A stretch of 10,033 bases of DNA. It comes from an uncultured Clostridia bacterium (GTDB lineage Bacteria; Bacillota; Clostridia; Oscillospirales; Ruminococcaceae). Below the pieces are notes generated by a model that had not been told where the DNA came from, searched no databases, and saw only the letters and a program-made list of their open reading frames with translations. Shown here in pieces: positions 1 to 5,783 of the stretch (position 1 is the first letter of the stretch; every line of letters starts with the position of its first letter). The translations under genes and the position numbers were made by a program. The stretch is from assembly GCA_947628385.1 (NCBI GenBank), contig CANQZS010000047.1, positions 1-10,033 of the forward strand, given 5' to 3'.

Positions 1-1
1 G

Positions 2-226
2 CTTTTTGAGGTACCCATACAGGCAGCCATAGGCGGGAAAATAATTGCGCGTGAGACGGTAAAGGCTATGCGCAAGGACGTTCTTGCGAAATGTTATGGC
101 GGTGACATTACCAGAAAGAAAAAGCTTCTTGAAAAGCAGAAAGAGGGAAAGAAGCGTATGCGCAAGCTTGGAACGGTAGAGGTCCCGCAGGAAGCGTTCA
201 TGGCTGTCCTGAAGCTTGATGATTGA
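2..226 (+). CDS. lepA: Elongation factor 4 (LepA), C-terminal end, partial
   Basis: The reading frame enters from the left edge and ends at a TGA at 224-226, giving the last 74 residues. It contains VPIQAAIGGKIIARET, then RKDVLAKCYGGDITRKKKLL, a lysine/arginine-rich stretch, and finally VPQEAFMAVLKL. This is the conserved C-terminal domain found only in LepA/EF-4, a ribosome-binding GTPase of the translation factor family that acts on stalled or mis-translocated ribosomes and during ribosome biogenesis. The GTPase and EF-G-like domains lie outside the window. The end is intact and at the usual place for the family. It is the only convincing + strand gene here and converges on glyS across a shared terminator. 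Confidence 0.95.
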   Translation, partial: LFEVPIQAAIGGKIIARETVKAMRKDVLAKCYGGDITRKKKLLEKQKEGKKRMRKLGTVEVPQEAFMAVLKLDD

Positions 227-232
227 TATTGC

Positions 233-275
233 AAAAAAGCGGAGCATTTCATTGCGATATGCTCCGCTTATTTTT
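233..275. terminator. Bidirectional intrinsic terminator between lepA and glyS
   Basis: A perfect 11-bp inverted repeat (AAGCGGAGCAT at 237-247, ATGCTCCGCTT at 259-269) encloses an 11-base loop. It is preceded by an A-run (233-238) and followed by a T-run (271-275). Read on the + strand it ends lepA; read on the minus strand the A-run becomes a U-tract and it ends glyS. It fills almost the whole gap between the two stop codons, as expected for convergent genes. Confidence 0.9.
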
Positions 276-279
276 ATTA

Positions 280-1656
280 TCAGAATTCAAGCTTCTTGTT
301 GAGATACTCAACAAGCGCCTCTATCTTTACCCTTTCCTGCTCCATGGTGTCTCTGTCACGGACCGTCACACAGCCGTCCTTTTCAAGAGTGTCAAAATCA
401 TATGTTATGCAGAACGGCGTGCCTATTTCGTCCGGACGACGATAACGCTTGCCTATCTGTCCGGCTTCATCATATTCTACACTGAAATGCTTGGAAAGCA
501 TCGTGTACACCTCAAGAGCCTGATCCTTTAGCTTCTTTGTGAGCGGCAGGATCGCTGCCTTTACCGGCGCAAGCGCAGGATGAAGATGCATTACCGTACG
601 TACGTCTCCGTCACCTATAGTCTCCTCATCATATGCCTCACATACAATGGACAGGAACAGCCTCTCTACGCCAAGAGACGGCTCTATAACATACGGAACA
701 TACTTCTCGTTCGTATCGGGATCAAAATATTCCAAAGACTTTCCGCTGGTCTTTATGTGTTGAGTAAGATCGTAATCCGTTCTATCAGCAACGCCCCAAA
801 GCTCTCCCCAGCCAAACGGGAAAAGATATTCAAAATCCGTAGTCGCCTTTGAATAGAAGCAAAGCTCCTCCGGTGAATGATCCCTCAGACGCAGATGCTC
901 GTCCTTTATGCCAAGACTCAGCAGGAAATCATGACAGTATCCTCTCCAGTACCTGAACCATTCAAGATCCGTTCCCGGCTTGCAGAAAAATTCAAGCTCC
1001 ATCTGCTCAAATTCACGTACGCGGAATATAAAGTTTCCCGGCGTGATCTCGTTTCTGAACGATTTTCCCACCTGAGCAACTCCGAACGGTACCTTCTTTC
1101 TGGTAGTTCTTTGTATATTTGCAAAGTTTACAAAAATTCCTTGAGCAGTTTCCGGACGAAGATAAAGCTCCGCCTTGGAATCCTCGGTAACTCCCTGAAA
1201 CGTCTTGAACATAAGGTTGAACTGGCGTATAGGAGTGAAATTTTTCTTTCCGCAGTTAGGACATTTTATATCATGCGTTTCAATGAATTCGCTCATCTGC
1301 TCGTTTGTCCAGCCCGTAGGATTTACCTCTGTCTGTGATTCGATAAGCTGATCCGCACGGTGACGGGTCTTACATTCGCGGCAGTCCATCAGCGGATCGG
1401 AAAATCCTCCGAGATGTCCCGAAGCTACCCATGTCTGAGGATTCATAAGTATTGCGCTGTCAAGTCCGACATTGTATGGACATTCCTGAACAAATTTTTT
1501 CAGCCATGCGTTTTTGATATTGTTTTTCAGCAGCACACCCAAAGGACCGTAATCCCATGTATTTGCCAGACCGCCGTAGATCTCCGAGCCGGGATAAACA
1601 AATCCTCTGCCCTTGCAGAGAGCGACGATCTTATCCATGCTTTTTTCCGATGCCAT
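280..1656 (-). CDS. glyS: Glycyl-tRNA synthetase, single-chain (alpha2) type
   Basis: Encodes 458 residues. The enzyme joins glycine to tRNA-Gly using ATP in the cytoplasm. This is the eukaryote/archaea-like homodimeric class II form (often called GlyQS), not the alpha2-beta2 form. Visible landmarks are an N-terminal RGFVYPGSEIYGG and WDYGPLG block, two CxxC pairs (C92/C95 and C132/C135) in the inserted region, class II motif 2 around 199-220 (SFRNEITPGNFIFRVREFEQ), motif 3 with EPSLGVERL, and a C-terminal anticodon-binding domain starting near LHPALAPVKAAILPL. Length fits the bacterial family. The ATG at 1656 has a good ribosome binding site (AAGGTGG, 1664-1670) seven bases upstream. Only 27 bases separate it from the TIM-barrel gene, so it is probably cotranscribed with that gene, and no T-box leader fits in that gap. 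Confidence 0.97.
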   Translation of the reverse strand: MASEKSMDKIVALCKGRGFVYPGSEIYGGLANTWDYGPLGVLLKNNIKNAWLKKFVQECPYNVGLDSAILMNPQTWVASGHLGGFSDPLMDCRECKTRHRADQLIESQTEVNPTGWTNEQMSEFIETHDIKCPNCGKKNFTPIRQFNLMFKTFQGVTEDSKAELYLRPETAQGIFVNFANIQRTTRKKVPFGVAQVGKSFRNEITPGNFIFRVREFEQMELEFFCKPGTDLEWFRYWRGYCHDFLLSLGIKDEHLRLRDHSPEELCFYSKATTDFEYLFPFGWGELWGVADRTDYDLTQHIKTSGKSLEYFDPDTNEKYVPYVIEPSLGVERLFLSIVCEAYDEETIGDGDVRTVMHLHPALAPVKAAILPLTKKLKDQALEVYTMLSKHFSVEYDEAGQIGKRYRRPDEIGTPFCITYDFDTLEKDGCVTVRDRDTMEQERVKIEALVEYLNKKLEF

Positions 1657-1683
1657 ATAAAAACCACCTTTAATTTAATTTTA

Positions 1684-2475
1684 TCAGAATCCGTTTTCCT
1701 TAAGAAATCTGTCAAGACTTCTGTAATTGTCCGCAAGATCCGCAGCGTCATCAAAGCTGCCTTGATAAAGCTCGATCATCACGCTGCCGTCATAGCCGCA
1801 GTCCTGCATTTCCTTAAACAGGGAAAAATTATCATATTCCCCGAAGCCGAATTTAAGGCAATCCCCATTTTTCCCATGATCGGAAAAATGCAAATGCTTT
1901 ATGCTGCTTCCAAGGGCTTTTACCATTTCTATCGGATCGTTTCCCGAACGGTGCGCCTGCTTTGTGTCAAGAACAAAAGCCGCCTTGTTTCCGAGGGAAG
2001 CCTTCATTCTTACCAGAAAATCAAGACTTTTTCCCATACAGCGCGAAACATTCTCCTGCACAGCGCATACTCCGAAGCTTTCGGCTCGTTCCTGCAATTT
2101 TAAAAATCTTTCAAAATACAGCTCCTCCGGACAAAAATTTTCCGGCTTGTTACCGTGCAGCACAAAATATTTTGCTCCGAACCTGTTCATGAACTCAAAG
2201 AAATTTCCGAAATAATCAAGCATATCATCTACTCTGCGTTCATATTTTGTGAACAGCATCATAGGCTCTATGCCGCAAGTAAAAGGGTGAACGGAAACCA
2301 CGTCTATATCATATTCTCTTTGCACCGCAAGCATCTCCGACATATACGGATCAAAAAGCTCGCTGTGCGTATTAACGAATATCTCCGTACATTTTATGCC
2401 GTTTTCGGCTAACAGGCGAAATGAGCTTTCCACCTCAGCCGGATACAGACACGCCGTAGAAACGCCTGCTTTCAT
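1684..2475 (-). CDS. Sugar phosphate isomerase/epimerase-like TIM-barrel protein
   Basis: Encodes 263 residues of the xylose isomerase-like / AP endonuclease 2 TIM-barrel superfamily. Members isomerise or epimerise sugars and related polyols or, in one branch, cut DNA at abasic sites, using divalent metals at the mouth of the barrel. The expected barrel-end residues are visible: E31 (KCTEIF), H63 (SVHPF), H107 (FVLHGN), E141 (VQENVSR), D170 and H175 (VLDTKQAH), H194/H196 and D199 (KHLHFSDHG), and E235 (VMIELY). This pattern suggests an active metalloenzyme. The short length and IKHLHFSDH motif favour the isomerase/epimerase group over endonuclease IV, but the substrate cannot be read from sequence. 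The ATG at 2475 has no close Shine-Dalgarno; a strong one lies about 30 bases upstream beyond a hairpin. It lies between secF and glyS, with which it has no obvious metabolic link. Confidence 0.85.
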   Translation of the reverse strand: MKAGVSTACLYPAEVESSFRLLAENGIKCTEIFVNTHSELFDPYMSEMLAVQREYDIDVVSVHPFTCGIEPMMLFTKYERRVDDMLDYFGNFFEFMNRFGAKYFVLHGNKPENFCPEELYFERFLKLQERAESFGVCAVQENVSRCMGKSLDFLVRMKASLGNKAAFVLDTKQAHRSGNDPIEMVKALGSSIKHLHFSDHGKNGDCLKFGFGEYDNFSLFKEMQDCGYDGSVMIELYQGSFDDAADLADNYRSLDRFLKENGF

Positions 2476-2485
2476 ATCTTAGATC

Positions 2486-2513
2486 ATGCTTGCCCGGCAA
2501 GCATTCCTCCTTT
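2486..2513 (-). promoter_or_regulatory. Shine-Dalgarno plus intervening hairpin upstream of the TIM-barrel gene
   Basis: On the minus strand a strong AAAGGAGG (2506-2513) is followed at once by a perfect inverted repeat (9-base arms at 2496-2504 and 2486-2494 around one central base), then by about ten bases and the ATG at 2475. The Shine-Dalgarno is too far from the ATG as linear RNA, but folding the 19-base hairpin would leave about 11 bases between them. The ATGs inside the hairpin do not give a useful frame: one lies one base after the AGGAGG, and the other reads ATG ATC TAA. That the hairpin brings the site close to the start is inference. Confidence 0.5.
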
Positions 2514-2514
2514 G

Positions 2515-2559
2515 AAAAAGTATCGGCTCCGGCAGACAGCCTTGCCTGCCGCCGAAGCC
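2515..2559 (-). terminator. Possible terminator or attenuator after secF
   Basis: In the 101-base gap after secF, the minus strand can form a GC-rich stem: GGCTTC plus GGCAG (with a 3-base bulge) pairing with CTGCC plus GGAGCC, around a 10-base loop. After five bases a run of five T follows (A-run 2515-2519 on the + strand). The offset of the T-run and the bulge make it a weaker-than-usual intrinsic terminator, so partial read-through into the TIM-barrel gene and glyS is plausible. No convincing promoter is visible between it and the next gene. Confidence 0.45.
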
Positions 2560-2576
2560 TTATCCGTCATTTCAGA

Positions 2577-3539
2577 TCAGACCGCAGCCTTTTTCTTTTG
2601 TCCCTTTTTGCCGCCCTTGCCGAGCTTGCTCTCCAGCGTGAGCCACAGCGGACACGTAAAGCATACCGATGAATATGCGCCTGCGATCATACCTATCATC
2701 ATAGGCAGTGAGAATGATATTATCGAAGTAACTCCGTATATTGCCGCAACGATAGTTACCGCCAGCATTGCCGCAATAGTAGTTATCGAGGTGTTTATCG
2801 AACGGGTCAAGGACTGGTTTATGCTGAGATTAACTATCTCCTCATGGTTCTTTGTCTTTCTAAAAAGCGTCTCGTTCTCACGTATACGATCGTAAATTAC
2901 GATAGTGTTGTTTATGGAATAACCGAGTATCGTAAGAACTACAGCCATAAAGTTCGCATTGATAGACATTCCGCATAATATAAACGTTCCGTAAACTATT
3001 ATACAGTCATGCAGAAGCGCGATTATCGCGCAGATACCTGCGAGCCAGCCGCCTATATTCTTGAATCTTATAGCAATATATATTACCAGAACTATAAATG
3101 AAAGCAGCACCGCTACAAGACATTTAAAGAAAAATTCCTTACCGGAAGATGGAGAAACATCGGAGGATTCTATCAGCTCGATAGAATTTTCAGAATATTT
3201 TTCCGTCAGCGTATTTGTCAGCTCAAACTGCTTGTCTGAGGTGAGCCCGTCGTTTGAAATAAGCGAAAGCTGTATATTGTTCCTGCCCGTAGAGAAATCC
3301 TCTCCCACCGTGGAGGTTACTCCCATACCGCCCAAAGCCTCCGTGGCGTCGGCTTCAAACTGAGCCTGATCTATCTCGCCGTCGTAAATATACGTCAGGA
3401 TAGTACCGCCCTTGAACTGAATATCAAGATTTGCCCCGAATATAAAGGTAGAAAGTATCGAAATCGCTATCATTGCAATAGAAATGCCAAAGAACAGCTT
3501 TTTTCTTCCGACAAAATCAAAATTAAATTTACTGTTCAT
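2577..3539 (-). CDS. secF: Protein translocase subunit SecF
   Basis: Encodes 320 residues. SecF pairs with SecD in the membrane and helps pull proteins through SecYEG at a late step of export, using the ion gradient. Visible are TM1 (about 14-35), an N-terminal LDIQFKGGT motif (about 38-46), an extracytoplasmic domain, then a cluster of membrane helices with LLHDCIIVYGTF (about 165-176) and the signature LGYSINNTIVIYDRIREN (about 205-222). The tail is basic (KGGKKGQKKK). The open frame extends to an ATG at 3629, but the ATG at 3539 is preferred: it starts at the family-typical MNSKFNFDF and has GGAGGAGG (3548-3555) eight bases upstream. It overlaps the end of secD by 11 bases, indicating translational coupling. 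Confidence 0.95.
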   Translation of the reverse strand: MNSKFNFDFVGRKKLFFGISIAMIAISILSTFIFGANLDIQFKGGTILTYIYDGEIDQAQFEADATEALGGMGVTSTVGEDFSTGRNNIQLSLISNDGLTSDKQFELTNTLTEKYSENSIELIESSDVSPSSGKEFFFKCLVAVLLSFIVLVIYIAIRFKNIGGWLAGICAIIALLHDCIIVYGTFILCGMSINANFMAVVLTILGYSINNTIVIYDRIRENETLFRKTKNHEEIVNLSINQSLTRSINTSITTIAAMLAVTIVAAIYGVTSIISFSLPMMIGMIAGAYSSVCFTCPLWLTLESKLGKGGKKGQKKKAAV

Positions 3540-4944
3540 TTCTGACACCTCCTCCGTAAAGCTTAGGATCCCTGAACACCTTGAACTTTGAAAGCGAGGA
3601 AAGCATGAGTCTTGAACAGAACACTCCAAAGAACAGGTTCAACGCCACGCCTGTAAGCAGTGTGAATCCGAACGAATAGATCGTTCCCGCCGTAGACGGA
3701 CCGAACATAAAGAATACGAAATGCAGCGCCTTGGAGAAAATGCTGTCCGGAGTTCCGAATGCTCCCATAAGGATTATAGCTACAAGGATCATCGTAACGT
3801 TTCCGTCAAGTATTGCCGAGAAAGCCCGTTTGAATCCGGATTCTATAGATCCGTTAAGAGTCTTTCCGTTAATAAGCTCTTCCTTTATTCTTTCCGACGT
3901 GATAACGTTTGCGTCAACGCCCATTCCGACCGCAAGTATGATACCCGCGATACCCGGTATAGTCAGGATAGAGCCGTTCATGAATCCGAAGTATCCCGAA
4001 ATGAACGCCAGAGTTCCTGCTACCTGTCCTATCAGAGCAATTACCGAAACCGCTCCGGGAAGTCTGTAAACTATTATCATAAACAGCGCGATAAAGGCAA
4101 ATGCAATAAGTCCCGCAATGACCATAGCTTCAAGAGCGCCCGTACCAAGGCTCGGAGATATGGTAGAAAAGCTTGCCGTAACGAGCTTGAACGGGAGCGC
4201 GCCGGAATTGATCTTATCCGCCAGTTCTTTAGCGCTGTCAGCGTCGAAATTGCCCGAGATCGTAGCTCTTCCGTCGGTAATAACGGCTGAAACTCTCGGA
4301 TATGAGAAGCAGTTCTCGTCCATCCATATGGAAATAACGCCGTTTTCCGCATAAAGCCTTTCGGTAGCCTCCGCAAATTTCTTTGCGCCCTCGTCGGTAA
4401 GCTCAAGGCTTACCAGCCATTCTCTTGCACCGCTGCTGTCCTGAGTATAAGCGGCATAAGCGTTCTGTACGTCCGAGCCTACAAGTATCACGTTATCCTT
4501 GGTAACGCCGGTGTACATACCGAGTTCGTCCACCTCGTAGCCCTCACGGAAAGTCAGTTCGGCAGTCTCGCCCAGCTCCTTGACGGCGGCTTCCGGATCG
4601 AAGTTTGCCTCTCCCTCTTTCCAAGGGAACCTGACTATGATACGATCGTTATTATAGTCGATGTAGCTTTCATAGTCCGTTATACCGAGGTTCACCATAC
4701 GCTGGACTATTACCTGCTTTGCAGCGTCAAGCTGGTTATTTTCCGCGTCAATGCCCTCCGGCGGGGTGAATGTAACGTCAACGCCGCCCTTGATGTCAAT
4801 ACCGAAGCGGATATTATTGACGCCTTTAAGATAAACTGTCTCAATATCGCCGTAATAATACGTATATCCGAAAATTACCGACGCTGCGAATATCAATATC
4901 AGAGCGCAGACGATAAAAAAGACAGGCTTTTTGATCTTTCCCAC
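3529..4944 (-). CDS. secD: Protein translocase subunit SecD
   Basis: Encodes 471 residues with a GTG start (4942-4944) seven bases from an AGGAGG (4952-4957). SecD is the larger membrane partner of SecF in the Sec export machinery. Visible in order: TM1 (about 9-27), the conserved FGIDIKGGVDVTF motif (47-59), a large extracytoplasmic region (about 60-265) with the P1-like head domain, then five membrane helices with PGIAGIILAVGMGVDANVI (330-348) followed by SERIKEE. This last segment is the conserved proton-relay helix region of SecD. The stretch between the fourth and fifth of these helices (about 405-425, PDSIFSKALHFVFF) is somewhat longer than in Escherichia coli SecD. A near-consensus promoter lies directly upstream. 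The stop codon is inside the start of secF. Confidence 0.96.
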   Translation of the reverse strand: MGKIKKPVFFIVCALILIFAASVIFGYTYYYGDIETVYLKGVNNIRFGIDIKGGVDVTFTPPEGIDAENNQLDAAKQVIVQRMVNLGITDYESYIDYNNDRIIVRFPWKEGEANFDPEAAVKELGETAELTFREGYEVDELGMYTGVTKDNVILVGSDVQNAYAAYTQDSSGAREWLVSLELTDEGAKKFAEATERLYAENGVISIWMDENCFSYPRVSAVITDGRATISGNFDADSAKELADKINSGALPFKLVTASFSTISPSLGTGALEAMVIAGLIAFAFIALFMIIVYRLPGAVSVIALIGQVAGTLAFISGYFGFMNGSILTIPGIAGIILAVGMGVDANVITSERIKEELINGKTLNGSIESGFKRAFSAILDGNVTMILVAIILMGAFGTPDSIFSKALHFVFFMFGPSTAGTIYSFGFTLLTGVALNLFFGVFCSRLMLSSLSKFKVFRDPKLYGGGVRNEQ

Positions 4945-4979
4945 GATTTAACCTCCTGTATTGCACAAATTATCAAATA

Positions 4980-5008
4980 ATTATACCATTTTCCAAGAGA
5001 AATGTCAA
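4980..5008 (-). promoter_or_regulatory. Consensus sigma-70/sigma-A promoter of secDF
   Basis: On the minus strand a perfect -35 TTGACA (5003-5008) and a perfect -10 TATAAT (4980-4985) are separated by exactly 17 bases, and the spacer ends in TGG, giving an extended -10 (TGn). It lies 36 bases before the secD GTG. A short inverted repeat (TAGCT TAAC AGCTA, 5009-5022) touches the upstream side of the -35 and could be an operator, but this is weak. The promoter begins only about 30 bases beyond the end of the CYTH gene. Confidence 0.9.
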
Positions 5009-5039
5009 TAGCTTAACAGCTAAATCGGAAAAACTTTCA

Positions 5040-5702
5040 TTATTTTTTTAAAAGTCTTATAATTTTCATTGAAGCGAGGTTCCTGTTTGTGTAATACGGA
5101 TCGTCCGTGACCTCTCCTACTATCTCAATAAACGGCGGCGGCTCCACGGAGCTTTCCCTGTCCTCAAGCTCAGCCTCCATAAGCGCAAGATCATTATCGT
5201 CGGAATTTTCAAACACATCGAGCTCAAAAACAAGACCGTTATACGGAATAAGATAACGGCGTTTCTTTATGGTATTGCCCACGGTTTTTTCTTTCAGGGA
5301 GGAATATTCCTCGCGGGTGATCTCTCTTTCGTTTTCTATCCTTACTCTCGGATCTGATGTAGGAGCCTTTTCGGTGTAGATGAACCTGTCGTCAAGCTTC
5401 CTTATCCTGCCGCGGAACCCGCTTTCTGCCGAAAGATAATCCTGTTCTATGGTCTCATATGGGAATTCCCCTATATTTTCTGGGATCCTTACCAGCCATT
5501 TGCGTTCTATTTCCAGAGTGATGATCCTGCCGTTCCTGCGGATGACCGCTTCCGGACTGTAGAAATCGTTCCCCGTAACATCGGCGATGACCTCTGCTCC
5601 CACGGGTGCTGAGGGAGCTTCAAGGATCGCCAGACCGTTTTCCCTGTCTGCAAAGGAATAATTTTCAATTTCGCTGGAATATTTTACAATAAAACGTCTC
5701 AT
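5040..5702 (-). CDS. CYTH-domain protein with unassigned N-terminal extension
   Basis: Encodes 220 residues. Residues about 63-215 are a CYTH / triphosphate tunnel metalloenzyme domain: the hallmark LEIERKWL (E64, E66, K68), then GRIRK (99-102), IYTEK (109-112), RIENEREIT (121-129), KKRRY (146-150), FELDVFE (159-165) and LMEAELE (174-180). Such alternating acidic and basic residues line the tunnel that binds divalent metal and triphosphate; known members hydrolyse inorganic or thiamine triphosphate or are class IV adenylate cyclases. An inorganic triphosphatase is the simplest guess. In most relatives the ExExK motif sits at the very N-terminus; here it is preceded by about 62 residues I do not recognise. 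The ATG at 5702 has a GGGGAGG (5707-5713) only four bases upstream, and no in-frame ATG occurs just before the motif. Cytoplasmic, with no signal or membrane segment. Confidence 0.85.
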   Translation of the reverse strand: MRRFIVKYSSEIENYSFADRENGLAILEAPSAPVGAEVIADVTGNDFYSPEAVIRRNGRIITLEIERKWLVRIPENIGEFPYETIEQDYLSAESGFRGRIRKLDDRFIYTEKAPTSDPRVRIENEREITREEYSSLKEKTVGNTIKKRRYLIPYNGLVFELDVFENSDDNDLALMEAELEDRESSVEPPPFIEIVGEVTDDPYYTNRNLASMKIIRLLKK

Positions 5703-5722
5703 AGTACCTCCCCAAAGCTGCT

Positions 5723-5746
5723 GACCGCTCCCATCAGGAAGCGGTC
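5723..5746 (-). other. Stem-loop just upstream of the CYTH gene
   Basis: A 10-bp inverted repeat (GACCGCTCCC at 5723-5732, GGAAGCGGTC at 5737-5746; one G-U pair in RNA) closes a 4-base loop. On the minus strand it is followed by AGCAGCTTTGGGGAGG, which lacks a real U-tract, so it is a poor intrinsic terminator for the lipoprotein gene. It sits ten bases before the CYTH ribosome binding site and could affect mRNA stability or translation; function is inferred only. Confidence 0.5.
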
Positions 5747-5783
5747 GGCGCGGCTTTTATATGCTTCTTGTTATGACCTAAGC

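Noticed and set aside
1657..1683. T-box riboswitch upstream of glyS
   Set aside because: The gap to the preceding gene is only 27 bases, and the 101-base gap further upstream lacks the conserved T-box antiterminator sequence and is too short for the full leader.
1360..2103. Long + strand open frame (247 codons)
   Set aside because: It spans antisense to both glyS and the TIM-barrel gene, whose protein signatures are unmistakable; no domain, Shine-Dalgarno or codon pattern supports it.
3540..3629. Longer secF start at 3629 giving 30 extra residues
   Set aside because: The extra residues are out-of-frame shadow of the secD 3' end and do not resemble SecF; the ATG at 3539 has the strong Shine-Dalgarno and the family-typical N-terminus.
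5746..5775. Promoter (TATAAA at about 5757-5762, minus strand) for the CYTH gene
   Set aside because: The -10-like hexamer exists, but at 17 bases upstream there is only AGCTTA, which does not resemble a -35; too weak to list.
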